Shown here: piece by piece, positions 9,377-19,857 of the stretch
How the letters are laid out: the number at the start of each line of letters is the position of its first letter
Position numbering within the stretch: position 1 is the first letter of the stretch
Translations under genes and position numbers: made by a program
Notes under the pieces: generated by a model
The model's database searches: none
Told to the model about the DNA's origin: nothing
Seen by the model: only the letters and a program-made list of their open reading frames with translations
Source of the DNA: Trichomonas vaginalis G3
Taxonomy: Eukaryota; Parabasalia; Trichomonadida; Trichomonadidae
Assembly: GCF_026262505.1 (NCBI RefSeq)
Contig: NW_026529273.1
Location: forward strand, 124,001 to 188,000
Direction: 5' to 3'
DNA length: 64,000 nt

Positions 9377-10090
9377 TTAGCGGAAGTTTGTAGATTTCAA
9401 AGAGTTTTTGATTGATAAGACCAAATCCTGATTGAACTGCAATGTAGCATATCCAAATGCCTTAATTTCTGGAGAAAACTGACCAATACAAGCTATTCTA
9501 CTTGCATTACTCAAAAATCCGCAGTGTGTATGTCCAGTAATGAGCCAATCGTCCGGCTTTATATACTGTTTGCATCCATCTTTGATCCAGGAAACAAAGA
9601 AGTATGCATGAGGGTCGCGAACTCGATAATTATTTAACAAATCATGAGCCAAGAATGCTTTGATATCAGGCTTTCCAGCTCTCTGAGCAGTAATTTGAAT
9701 GGCAAGTTCTTGGAAAATTTTGACGTTGCTATTCTTTGGCCAATTTATAAGACTGAAAAATTCACGGTCATGATTACCGCCTATTGCGTAAACTGGAACT
9801 GGAAGCTTTTCAAGTTCAGTCAATACAACTTTAAGTAATGCTTCTGATTGAGTTCCATCTATTAAATCACCGAGAATGAAAACAACTGTGGGATCCTCGT
9901 TAGAAACAAGTGCATTAAGTGTGTCGATAAATAATTTGACTGCGATATCAGTTTGTAATTGTGCTCCAATGTGACAATCAGAGATTAAAACGGCTTTCAT
10001 CGGTCTATCACTAGGGGGTACATATTGATAAGATGTTACTCTATCATTTACTAAAGGCACCCCAAAAATAGTACCAAAATTTGGATTCAT
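9377..10090 (-). CDS. Calcineurin-like metallophosphoesterase
   Basis: 237 codons. Metallophosphoesterase motifs are in order: SDCHIG (DxH), GDLIDG (GDxxD), GGNHDRE (GNHD), a later AHD, and GHTHCGF (GHxH). These residues bind the two metals in this fold. It is a compact single-domain protein without signal peptide or membrane segment, so probably cytosolic. The substrate cannot be told from sequence; bacterial and protist relatives include phosphodiesterases and pyrophosphatases. It is convergent with the phosphatase gene (249 bp between stops). Confidence 0.9.
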   Translation of the reverse strand: MNPNFGTIFGVPLVNDRVTSYQYVPPSDRPMKAVLISDCHIGAQLQTDIAVKLFIDTLNALVSNEDPTVVFILGDLIDGTQSEALLKVVLTELEKLPVPVYAIGGNHDREFFSLINWPKNSNVKIFQELAIQITAQRAGKPDIKAFLAHDLLNNYRVRDPHAYFFVSWIKDGCKQYIKPDDWLITGHTHCGFLSNASRIACIGQFSPEIKAFGYATLQFNQDLVLSIKNSLKSTNFR

Positions 10091-10735
10091 TTTTTATAAA
10101 ATGTAAAAAAAAACTTCTTTGTTCGGAGATCATCAAATTAATTTTGACGAAATTAGCATTGTTTTTCAGTGTACATCTGTATGTGAACTCCAATTTGCTA
10201 AATTTAAATTGTGATGAGATTTTTTTACAATTTGGCGTTTATAATTTAATGATGGATACGACAAATTCAAGGAAGAACGAAGTGATAAGATATACATTCA
10301 AATAAACAATGAGATATCAGTACTGGAGTTTACACAGAACCTGAGTTCATATATCAACAACTACATCTTTTTTTATATGAAACTAAAATCGTTTTAATAA
10401 CTAAAAATTCTAGGCTATGCAATTCCCCTACTGCATGTGACTTTTTGGCTGCTTATTCTATTGCAATGTCCAAGTTTGATAAAACATAAATCTTTTAAAA
10501 TAAGTCCATGATAATTTTTTATACTTCTTATAACATTATTTATACAATAAATATTTTGAGTATGGTTGTTCTTTCTTGTGTAATGATTTACTCCAAAATT
10601 ATAAGACAAGCATGTCATGATGCTTTTTGTCAGAATGAATAAAATAAAGTGTAATAATCTGTAGGGTGAATATATAAACCTGCAACAATTCTTTAGGTAA
10701 AAAATCAAATTCGATATAATATAATTTTGGGACTC

Positions 10736-10774
10736 AGTTGGCTAAGCTTGCCCTTCGGGCAAGCTTAGCCAACT
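10736..10774. repeat. Perfect hairpin, 18-bp stem, TTC loop
   Basis: AGTTGGCTAAGCTTGCCC (10736-10753), loop TTC, then its exact reverse complement (10757-10774). Confidence 0.95.
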
Positions 10775-11472
10775 TCGTCAAAATAAATCTATTATGATTA
10801 TAGAAAATGAGTTTATACAAATAAATTTAATTATGAGTGATTAATATTATATTTTAAAGATTATTATATAAAATAGAAGATAGACTTTTAGCTAAATCGA
10901 AGTAGTTTAGAGAACAATTTGAGATTTTAGAGATTTTTCAAATGAAATATTGAAGGCAAAGTATTTATTAAGAATTTGTTGTGAAATGAATACACTTCGG
11001 TAAGACATTAGATCAGTATGATACTTGACAAAATTGGAGCTGAAGTTTGGTTCACAAATGAAGAATAGGTCTAAGCTATAACAAAAGATTGTAATATATT
11101 TGAAAATCTAATAGTTTTATTTAGTAATTTGATATTGATGCGATCATAGATATTGATTTGAGTATTAAATTCGAAATTTTGTAATTTATAATGATATTTA
11201 GGAGCTGTAAAGCTAAAGACTAATTAAGTATATGATGACAAAGAACTTGCTAGAGATTAAAATCTAAAATTTTAGAATTTTTAAAATTAAATTGAAACTA
11301 CATGAACATATTAAGAATCTTTTAAAGTATATTGGCACTCCAATAAGTCATTAGTTCAATGTGATGCATTAGAAGTTTGATTGAAAAGTCTGGTTAAGAA
11401 ATGATGAAAATGTGAAATGAAAATGCAGCATTTCTCTCAATTTTTCAGACACTTTTTGACTATCGTTTTCGA

Positions 11473-11491
11473 AGTGGCGCTTCGCGCCGCT
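11473..11491. repeat. GC-rich hairpin, 8-bp stem, TTC loop
   Basis: AGTGGCGC-TTC-GCGCCGCT, with one T-G wobble in the stem. Confidence 0.75.
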
Positions 11492-11643
11492 AATAAAATT
11501 TTGAGAACAACTTTAGCTGTTTGTTCGGCAAAATTATTTTAACGAATTACGATTCAAAATTTGTTGTAACATAATAATTTCTAATTGATTTTTGACTTTT
11601 GATAATAAATTATTAATAAATATTTTGAAAACTCATTTTTTTC

Positions 11644-11678
11644 GCTATTTGATTGGCGCAAAGCGCCAATCAAATAGC
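11644..11678. repeat. Perfect hairpin, 16-bp stem, AAA loop
   Basis: GCTATTTGATTGGCGC (11644-11659), loop AAA, exact reverse complement at 11663-11678. Confidence 0.95.
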
Positions 11679-11829
11679 TCAGATTAATAATATGATATTA
11701 TTTCAAATATGATGAAAATTTTTGAGTGAAAACTATCAAAAATAAGTCTTAAAAAATACATTTTTAGAAAAGGTTTTTGATTCTTAATCATTTTATGTTT
11801 CAGCAACAGACAATCACTATATATATATC

Positions 11830-11856
11830 ATCTAGCGGCGCTACGCGCCGATAGAT
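11830..11856. repeat. GC-rich hairpin, 12-bp stem, TAC loop
   Basis: ATCTAGCGGCGC-TAC-GCGCCGATAGAT, with one internal mismatch. Confidence 0.85.
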
Positions 11857-11904
11857 GAAGGACAAGGCTGTCATGCACCAGTGTGTTATAGCAGATCGAT
11901 TTTA

Positions 11905-13174
11905 CCCAAATTTGCTTTACTTTTACCACCTCTCTAAAGCTGGGGACACCGCCTATCGTTTGGATTAGCTATTAAATAGAACCACCAAGGGTATTTTTCG
12001 AACTGCCGGTGTAGTGTAGTGGAAACATCCGACATAATGATTCATTATGCCAAGGTTTGATTCCAATTTAGCCAATTTTTTTCTTTTTTGGATCATGAAT
12101 TTTTTTTGGGTCACTATAAGATTTGTTTCATGTTCTAAATCTGCTGCATATGTAATCTATTTTTATTTACCTATTTTTTAAAAATCTATTGGATTGCCAA
12201 ATTTGAATATATTTAAAATCATAAAAATCCAAAAAAACTATAAATATATGTTTTATGCATAGTGCCGATACTCAAATATCAGATTACTTAGATCCATGAA
12301 TAATATCCGAATTTTTTTTCTTAAAATTAAACTTCAAAATTTCTTGCAATCTTATTCTTCATCAATTGTAAATTTTTAAAACCATTTTTTAAAATAATTT
12401 TGCGTAAATTTTATTCTCATGTTGTTTTAATCGAAAATTGATACATTTTCAAAAAAATAATATTGACTTATGAAATTCATTTTTAAGGTGAAATAGTATT
12501 GTTTTTATTAAAGTATATGAATAATATATAAAAAATTAATGAATAATATAAGCAGATTTTTAGTTTACAAAACAAATATGAGCAATGCAATTTCAAACTT
12601 CTGCTGGCAATTTCGATATTGCTCAAGTTTGTAGTATTTGTGATACCTATAACATCGGCTTAATCAAAATTCGATTTTTCTTATGAGTTATTGAGAAAAT
12701 TTGATTGCAATGAGAAGGATTTCGACGTTTTTGATAAACTAAGAGCTGAGCTTTAGGGGTTCAGTTCATTTATGGCTGTAGTTTGATGCGTAGATCTCTT
12801 TTTTATTGTAAATTCTTTCAGCATGGAGATCGAGAATGAATCTTTTGAGAACTTTATGAGTTTTTACACCCGTAAAGAGGTCCTTCGAGGAAAGATAGTC
12901 CAGACTACATGAAGATGTGGGTTAACCAAAAAAATCCGATGGTTTCCCCATATTCATGTAGATCTTCGAAAAAATGAGCACCAAAAAAGCCAAAAAAATA
13001 GGCTTTTTATTGAATTTGTACACTAGATCAATAATCTATTTAGGATCTGACACTCTTTTTAGCCAGAGATATGAGGTCCTTTCTAGGAAAACGATCTATT
13101 CATCCATAAAAAAAATGAATTATCGTTTTCCCCAGAAATTACATGGGGAGTGGTAAAAGTAAAGCAAATCTGGG
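11905..13174. mobile_element. mariner-like DNA transposon, 1.27 kb, non-autonomous or decayed
   Basis: Inverted repeats CCCAAATTTGCTTTACTTTT... at 11905-11929 and (reverse complement) 13150-13174 match at 24 of 25 positions and are each bordered by TA, the Tc1/mariner target. The length is close to the ~1.3 kb of the mariner family described from T. vaginalis. I could not find a transposase reading frame in any frame; the longest open frame (12974-13156) shows no DDE/D motif. A tRNA-like A-box/B-box pair lies near the left end. I infer an old or internally replaced copy. Confidence 0.75.
12006..12073 (+). other. tRNA-like sequence (A and B box), degenerate
   Basis: TAGTGTAGTGGAAAC (12012-12026) resembles a tRNA D-arm/A box, and GGTTTGATTCC (12054-12064) matches the B box. 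Between them CATAATG-ATT-CATTATG forms a palindrome where an anticodon arm would lie, but the loop does not fit a normal anticodon loop and the T-stem pairs poorly. It looks like a tRNA relic or tRNA-derived promoter rather than a working tRNA, and lies inside the mariner-like element. Confidence 0.4.
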
Positions 13175-13225
13175 TATTTGAAATTTCATAAATTAATAAT
13201 TATAATAAATTTGATATTCAGAGAC

Positions 13226-13324
13226 GGCGCTACGCGCCTTTTAGCATTCTGGGCACTTACGTGCCCAGAATGCAAGATTGAGAAATTTGAAACTTCGTTT
13301 CAAATTTCTGCCTTGCTGTTAGGC
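13226..13324. repeat. Row of four adjacent hairpins
   Basis: GGCGC-TAC-GCGCC (13226-13238) is followed by GCATTCTGGGCAC-TTAC-GTGCCCAGAATGC (13244-13273). Then comes AGAAATTTGAAAC-TTC and its complement (13281-13309), and GCCT-7 nt-AGGC (13310-13324). Stems two and three are perfect over 13 bp each. The last two hairpins abut directly. Confidence 0.9.
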
Positions 13325-13389
13325 AAAAAGAAAGTCAGTACAAAAAAAATTTTGAAATTGAGAATAAAAATAATATTGTGAGTTTTTGT

Positions 13390-13540
13390 GATATATGGAT
13401 TTTTTAGAAGATTTTAGAGATTGAAGTCTCAATTTATAAAATTTTTTAAATTGAGAGGAATTTTAATAATATTATTTTATTTGATATTTGGATTTTTTAG
13501 AAGATTTTAGAGATGTCAGTCTCAATTTAAAAAAATTTAC
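13390..13540. repeat. Two-copy direct repeat, about 93-bp spacing
   Basis: A block starting GATATATGGATTTTTTAGAA (13390) recurs as GATATTTGGATTTTTTAGAA (13483), with AGATTTTAGAGAT and a CAATTTA-type end shared. It lies in non-coding DNA just right of the four-hairpin row. Confidence 0.7.
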
Positions 13541-14003
13541 AAAAAATGATCGTAAAATAATCGTTTTTGTTCAAATCCTTTTCATTTCGGGAAATTGAAG
13601 TTAAATATCAAAGAGATGGTCTATGCATATGTTAAATCAAATCATTAAAAAGTGTTTTGATGACTTTTTCTAACCGCAAATTATCACTTTTTGATGTTTT
13701 AAAATTATTATATATCCTATATGCATATAAGATACAAATTAATATTAAAACTCCAAAATCGATTTTTGAGAGAATCAAATTTATCACATCTCATCGTTGT
13801 TCCGAATTAATATTTTATTTGTAATGTACATATTATCACAATTATATTTATCATATTAAAATTCAAAAATAATTTTTGAGTTTCAGATCTCCCTAATTTC
13901 CCATATAAATATATGTTTATTTTATTAAAAATAGAATGTCCAATTATTGATAAAAATCGATCCGCTTTTCTACCGGTCAAGCTGTATATATATAGAATCC
14001 ATC

Positions 14004-14074
14004 CATGTAAACCTCGATGTCACTTTTGCAGCCTCGCTCCGCTCGGCTGCAAAAGTGACATCGAGGTTTACATG
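14004..14074. repeat. Perfect hairpin, 30-bp stem, 11-nt GC-rich loop
   Basis: CATGTAAACCTCGATGTCAC... (14004-14033) pairs exactly with 14045-14074. The loop is TCGCTCCGCTC. This is one of the longest perfect stems in the desert. Confidence 0.95.
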
Positions 14075-15913
14075 ATGGAAAATATTCCAAATCATAAGAA
14101 ATTGAACAGTGATATTTATTATTTTACCTTCACTCGTACTTAGAAATCATGCTACTCTTATTGTAAGTTCATTGTTTTTTGTTTCACGGTGTAAACTCCT
14201 TTTTTTTATTTAGGTATCCTATTCAATTTCTATCGTCACCATATGGAGAGGTCAGGCCCATATCATAAAACATTAAGTTTGGACTTACTAAGACATGTAA
14301 GAATTACCTTGCTTGTATAGGGGCATTAAATACTTTTAGATGCTAAAATCTTCAAAATTAATTTAATTTGATATTCAAAATATGCACGAAAACGTAAATA
14401 AATACGGATCTAGCTCTCACATATCTCTATTTTAAGCATTGATAAGTATTTCTACATTCTATTTTAAAAAATATTCAAATTTCACAGTATTCTTTTCATT
14501 GATAATCTACATATTAACGAGAATGATATAACTTTTCATGTGTTTAGAAGTTCTTAGCTTTAGTACTGTATTGTTGAAAAAATTATTGAAGACTTTTTTC
14601 TTTTTGAGAAATTAATGCAATAACCAAAGAGGAATTGCATATGCTGCGCACTAAAATTATAGAAATGTCTCTAATTAGACACAAATAGAGATATTCGGAA
14701 ATAAAAATTTGAAATTTTGATCAAAAACGCTATTTTCTAATCATTTTTATTTTAACTATATATAAAGTATCTTTTTCTATAATTTATACTTGATGGTTTA
14801 AAAGACGTTTAGACTCAAAATTTTACTGCATTTCATGTGGTAACTATGCTTTATCACTAACTACCTCCTTGTTTCAACCCTGAACAATATATTATACCTC
14901 CCAATGCAGGTATTACTCCAACAAAATTAGCAATTTGGCTATTGTCTAAAATTTTCTCAAAGAAAGAGGAGTAAAGTCCCATTTTTAGAATTCGAGTTAT
15001 ATTAGAATGCAACTTAGACAAAAGGTTACAGTTTCAATACACATATTCAAAAAATTTGCATTCGAAATTTAAGATAAAGTACAATTTCCAAAAAAGAGTA
15101 TCGAATCAGTGCACAAATATGCATTTACATGCTTATACTAGCTTGCACTAGTATTAATAATTTTGAAATTAATTTTCAAATTATTCCCATACCTTTTGCA
15201 AAATTATTATGCTTATGATTCTAAGCATAGTTAAGCGATCTCGAATTTGAATTACTAAGAAAAAATAATTAGTAAAAAATTTGTCTATGCATTCTGTATG
15301 ATGCTACTAACTATATTAGCAGCATACCTAAAATCTTTTCAATATTTTTGAGGGAATTTGAATGGTACCGGTTGAGAGCTTTTTTAATTAAGGTACTATT
15401 TCGATAGAATTTGAATAGTACCCCTTCAATTTTGTGAGGGACCCCTTTCATTTTTTGAATAGGGTACCTTAAATGAAAAAAGGACCTTAATTTAATATTT
15501 GATTGTTGCATGCTAAGTTCGGTCAATGATAGAAATTGAGTGGAAATTAATCGTCGAGGAAGTACGATTATGTAAAGTAAAAAATGTTGTGGGATTTTTA
15601 ATATTATATATTATTTTATAATAAAATTTTTTTGAGTCATTTTAAGAAGCACATATAATTTTTTGAATTTAAAAATTAAAGTAGTGTCAAACGAATTTAT
15701 CACTTAATTTAATACTCAGATTTCTTAAAATTAATGAAAAAAAGGTTTTCTGAGAACTTTTGAGAATGGTTTTCAAATTCCATTATTGAAAATATATAGG
15801 TATTGTATGAAATTCAAACTCTATATTTATTAAAATTCTAAATTTTTAATAAAATAACTTTTCAGAGGAGTATGATTTTGAATGGTTGATTAATAAGTAT
15901 AAAAATGTCTACG
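14075..15913. other. AT-rich desert, no gene seen
   Basis: No coding frame is convincing. GTTGCATGCTAAG at 15505-15517 recurs inverted at 17557-17569 (13 bp exact, flanks partly similar), so the interval between may lie inside an older inverted-repeat element. Confidence 0.5.
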
Positions 15914-15921
15914 ATTTTAAG

Positions 15922-16230
15922 GAGGGAATTGTTCCTTATGAGGTATACATCATAACTATATACCTCATAAGGAACAATTCCCTCTTGATAGCTGGGAAAC
16001 TTTCTCTGAATAACTTATCATTTGGAGAAAGTTTCCCAGCTATCTATTAGAAACTAAAGGCTGTGAGGCACTAATATATAATCAGTGCCTCATATCCTTT
16101 AGTTTCTTATTAAAAACGAGAAAACTTGTTCGAAATGATAAACAATTTCGAACAAGTTTTCTCATTTTAAGGAGGGAATTGTTCCTTATGAGGTATACAT
16201 CATAACTATATACCTCATAAGGAACAATTC
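15922..16230. repeat. Train of five long hairpins, first and fifth identical
   Basis: Hairpin 1: 26-bp arms 15922-15947 / 15959-15984. Hairpin 2: 20-bp arms 15987-16006 / 16025-16044. Hairpin 3: arms 16049-16072 / 16084-16107 with one 3-nt internal loop. Hairpin 4: 19-bp arms 16118-16136 / 16145-16163. Hairpin 5 starts at 16172 and repeats hairpin 1 base for base; its right arm is cut at 16230 by the hAT-like element and resumes at 17351. The arms of hairpins 1, 2, 4 and 5 are exact complements. The four different stems do not resemble one another. No protein is coded. Confidence 0.95.
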
Positions 16231-17342
16231 TAGGGTTGTTAGATTCCCGACGATAGGTGTCTTGGAAGATTTACCTGGTGTCATCATAGTGTCTTTAAAT
16301 CAAAAATTTTATTTTGGAGTTAGTTTTATTGATTTTTCAATAAAAAAAATTTCTAAAACAAGAAAATAAAACGATAAAATATTTATATTTTATATAAGGA
16401 TCTTATATATTTAAAATAAATATCATTTTATTTTTTTCATTGGTGTCTGTCAAACCATAATACACTATTCAAAAATTCAATGTGTCTTGCGGTTTCAAAA
16501 GACACCTTCAAATTGAACGATAGCACAGACACTATTGAATTTTACCCATTGTATTTAGTTTTTACCCTTTTTATTTTTAAGAATTAATGACTGAAACAGC
16601 CGTTTTGCTATGACCTCAATCACTTTTATTTATTATTTTAAATATTATTTAATTTTATTATTTGAATAGGCCAACTTATATTTGAGAAGCTCAATTTGAG
16701 ACCACTTAATACATTGAAATATCATAAATATTGAAATATTAAAAAGTGTATTTCAAAATATTGAAATTATAAAATTTATAATACTGAAATTGAGACAAAT
16801 TAATAAATTCAATGCGTTTTTTTTGAAATAACTCTCAAATATTATTTTTTGTTTATTTAATGATGAATAAATATGATTGCTTTAGTCATCATAAAAACTA
16901 ATTTAAGTTTAAAATAATGAAAGGATAATTTGATCGTTTTTTAAAATACAATTATTTTTGATGATTTGCAAGAATCCTTGAAAAGAATATAATATAGGTT
17001 CTATTTTTGTAAAATTTATCCAAATCATTTATTACATAAATTACGATTAAAACAATGAAAGAACCAAAAAGTGTGTTTTATGTTTTGTTGTTGCGTGTTG
17101 GATGCGGGATCCTGTTATTTCCGAAATCGACAAAAAATTTGGAAATTTAATTTCCGAAATCGAAATTATATTAATGTTTTTAATATTCTTATATCAAAAG
17201 GATTAAAGTTCATTAAGAGAAAAACAATTCTTCTTCTTCAATCTATTGGCGCATTTATTTCTACACGCCAATAAGGAAGGGAAAATTATAAGACATCATG
17301 GTGTCTTCAAAACGCTAATTTTTGATATTTTTAACAACCCTA
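16231..17342. mobile_element. hAT-like non-autonomous DNA transposon, 1.1 kb
   Basis: The ends TAGGGTTGTTA (16231) and its complement (ending 17342) match over 11 bp and are flanked by an exact 8-bp duplication AACAATTC (16223-16230, 17343-17350). The pre-insertion site can be read from hairpin 1, which has the uninterrupted sequence. GTGTC/GACAC words recur inside both ends (for example ATAGGTGTCTTGG on the left and ATGGTGTCTTC on the right). No transposase frame is seen. It shares the TAGGGTTGT terminus with the element at 6109. Confidence 0.85.
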
Positions 17343-17350
17343 AACAATTC

Positions 17351-17687
17351 CCTCTTGATATCCTGGATATTTTTGAATATATTTTTTTAATTAAAGTTCT
17401 CAAAAGTATTATCAAAGTGATTTTTTTAAAATATCTCCAATTAATTAACTAATTAAAAGTATTATATTTTTAAAATTAAATAGTTTTTCAATTTTTTTGA
17501 AGGAATTGAGATACTTCCCACGACAATAAAATTGAGAGGTTTACATTATGACTGATCTTAGCATGCAACATGATTGCCTGAATATCCGTATTTTAAGCAT
17601 GAATTTTGTTAAAATATAATTAGAAGATTTATTTTTTGAATTAAAATCTATTTGTAATGATATTGGCGTTAATTTTTTGCCAACATT
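17351..17687. other. Intergenic
   Basis: The left end holds the resumed right arm of hairpin 5. The rest is AT-rich with no recognised feature except the inverted 13-mer at 17557-17569. Confidence 0.5.
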
Positions 17688-18626
17688 TTGGCGTTAACCA
17701 ACAATACTCAATTAGATTGCAACCCTCTTGACGTCCTTATCAACGAAAATAACCTAGCGCAGATACAGATTCTTGATAATGTTGAACTTTTAGCAGTTGA
17801 AACGTATAATGATACTATGAATTATTATCAGCTTGCTTGTTCTCGCGGAAGATATGAAATAGTACAATATCTTGATGAAACATGCAATTACTTACACTTA
17901 TTCCTTGACAAAGAAGGAAATAATCCATTTCATATTGCTGCCATGGCAAACAGCGACGATGGGATTAGGACAATGCAATTCTTTATGGAAAAATATCAAA
18001 ATTTACTTATTTTACAAAGAAATTTTAAGAAGCAAAATGTGATTGAAATTTGTAAGGAAAAAAATTGCGATAAAACATTGGATTTCTTGTTAAAGTATAG
18101 TGTTGACAAATTATTTTCAGATACAAAGCCATCACATCGAGGAAGAAGAAAATCAACTACCCATTCAAAAGTTTCCAATTCAAATGCAGATCAAACCCAA
18201 AATCAGATTGAATATTATAAGAAACAGTTGGAAGAAAAAGAAACTACAATTAAAAGACTTGAAAACATAATAAAAAACCTCCAAGTGCAAAATGATGATT
18301 TTAAAGCGAAAATTAATGTTTTGGAGCAAGATAATCAAAGACTCCAAGCACAGATTGATAAATTGAATAATGATATTAACGTCCGTGATAATGAAATTGC
18401 TGCCTTCCAATATCAGATCATCGAAAACAATAATGGCATCGCCGAGATTAATAATGAAAATAAGAAACATAAAAAACATATTGATAAATTGCATAAACCA
18501 TCTCGCCGAAGATCTGTTCCTCCTAAACAAGAGAGCAATGATAACTCACAACTACCAACAGGAGTTGCTGAAGGAGAGCCTCCAAAATCAAAAGGACGGA
18601 AAGTAAGACGACGAGTTGGTGATTAA
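17688..18626 (+). CDS. Ankyrin/coiled-coil protein, probably 5'-truncated
   Basis: The frame is open from just after a stop at 17670 but has no ATG until 17817 (MNYYQLACSRGRYEIV), so the N-terminus is either short (270 residues) or lost. Ankyrin-like helices appear as YQLACSRGRYEIVQYL and NPFHIAAMANSDDGIRTMQFFM, followed by a degenerate repeat to about residue 145. From about residue 165 to 265 there is a long Lys/Glu/Asn coiled coil. The last 45 residues are basic (KSKGRKVRRRVGD). Ankyrin plus coiled-coil proteins are a large family in trichomonads. Membership is clear, function unknown. Confidence 0.7.
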   Translation: MALTNNTQLDCNPLDVLINENNLAQIQILDNVELLAVETYNDTMNYYQLACSRGRYEIVQYLDETCNYLHLFLDKEGNNPFHIAAMANSDDGIRTMQFFMEKYQNLLILQRNFKKQNVIEICKEKNCDKTLDFLLKYSVDKLFSDTKPSHRGRRKSTTHSKVSNSNADQTQNQIEYYKKQLEEKETTIKRLENIIKNLQVQNDDFKAKINVLEQDNQRLQAQIDKLNNDINVRDNEIAAFQYQIIENNNGIAEINNENKKHKKHIDKLHKPSRRRSVPPKQESNDNSQLPTGVAEGEPPKSKGRKVRRRVGD

Positions 18627-19230
18627 GTTTTGGTTCAAAAAATACAGATGACAATAGACGCTTATAATTTAGTAAATAAAGATTTGTAATTATTATCTAT
18701 TAGTTAACATGTAACTTTTTAAACAAAGAAAAAATACACGAAAATCCTCTTAGTTATGATTTTTTTTTTGTTATTTCATTTCAATTGTAATTGAATTAAT
18801 TTATTACTAGAAAAGAATAACAAAATTTATGTAGCTTTCATACTAAATGATGATTGTTGAATTTCAGAAAAAAATTAGCTTGTTTTGATCTAAATTTCGT
18901 ATATCTTAAATTTTTAAAGCAGATATACCAAAATAATACAATATGAAAGAAGAGGAATCGATCATTTATTTTTTCGGTATGTTTTATCGACAATTTCAAC
19001 AAATTGTGTTTCATGTTCAGTAATTATAGAATTTATCCATTATCATTATCAACAATACAATTCCAAATCCCAAACAATTTTCAATAATTATTGATTTGAA
19101 GTTCAAAACATATATGAAATATATTACACAAGCTATTTAAAGAGAGAATTTCCAATTTCTACTAAAAATCAATTTCCCCGCGTAATTAATCGGTTTCTTC
19201 TCAATTTTTCACTGTAAACTAAATAGCTAA
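18627..19230. other. Intergenic, promoter of the proline-rich gene
   Basis: AT-rich without coding potential. TCACTGTAAAC about 20 bp before the ATG at 19231 fits the TCA-type initiator. Confidence 0.45.
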
Positions 19231-19857
19231 ATGAGAGGGCAGCGAGGCATTCCATATGCTCAACCTCCAGTAGCTGCCGAATATGCCCAGAAAGATTGGT
19301 ATGCAGACCCAGCTTATGCATCCCAAGGCGCAGCGCCATATTATGCCGCTGGTGGAGCACCACCAATGATGCTTTCTCAATATCCAACTCAGCCAATAAC
19401 CTACCAAAGCTATGCACCATATTCTCAGGGAATTCAAACTCCTCAACCATATTTATATTCTCAATTTAGACCTGAAGCAGGTTACTATCCTGAAGATCCT
19501 CAACTTATGATATACAGACAGCCTGTTGCAGTTCCTCCAACTGCAGTGGCCCCACCACAACCAGCTCCTCCGCCACCTCAGATGCCACCTCCACAGCCTG
19601 CAATGCCTCCCCAAGCCCCGCCAAGATCATTTCAGAGTACTCCCCCTCCTCCACGAGCAATCCAACAGCCTCCTCAACCAACACCACCTGCACCACCGCC
19701 AAGGGTTGAAAAAGCAGATATTCAACCCATGTCCAATGCTAGTACGATAGACGTTAATACACAGCCTCGCTTCGACAACTCTAAATATCCAATTCCAGGC
19801 TGCTTCTCAATTATTCAGCGAGGAAATATACCGGGAATCGAATCAATTATTTTCTAG
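19231..19857 (+). CDS. Proline/tyrosine-rich protein
   Basis: 208 codons. The first half is rich in Tyr, Ala, Gln and Pro (AAPYYAAGGAPPMM, YQSYAPYSQGIQ). Residues 95-160 are dominated by proline runs (APPPPQMPPPQ and similar), the kind bound by SH3, WW or EVH1 domains or profilin. The C-terminal ~45 residues are ordinary sequence ending PGIESIIF. There is no signal peptide or membrane span. It may be an actin- or membrane-trafficking adaptor; this rests on composition only. Intact. Confidence 0.8.
   Translation: MRGQRGIPYAQPPVAAEYAQKDWYADPAYASQGAAPYYAAGGAPPMMLSQYPTQPITYQSYAPYSQGIQTPQPYLYSQFRPEAGYYPEDPQLMIYRQPVAVPPTAVAPPQPAPPPPQMPPPQPAMPPQAPPRSFQSTPPPPRAIQQPPQPTPPAPPPRVEKADIQPMSNASTIDVNTQPRFDNSKYPIPGCFSIIQRGNIPGIESIIF

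Larger units (their letters stand above)
10091..11904. other. Gene desert with GC-rich hairpins
   Basis: No convincing gene in 1.8 kb; the short frames have no codon bias. The conspicuous features are four GC-rich hairpins, listed separately, each flanked by AT-rich sequence. Confidence 0.6.

Noticed and set aside
10736-10774. Rho-independent terminator
   Set aside because: The genome is eukaryotic, there is no following T-tract pattern tied to gene ends, and the same hairpin style occurs inside coding regions.
13913-14143. 76-residue frame around 14.0 kb
   Set aside because: The central part is simply the two arms of the 30-bp hairpin translated; no support for coding.
15922-16230. CRISPR-like array
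   Set aside because: Each unit is a different palindrome; there are no equal spacers between identical repeats, and no cas-type genes.
18180-18530. 116-residue minus-strand open frame
   Set aside because: Antisense shadow of the coiled-coil part of the ankyrin/coiled-coil gene; the Glu/Lys-rich codons read as Phe/Ile/Leu on the other strand.
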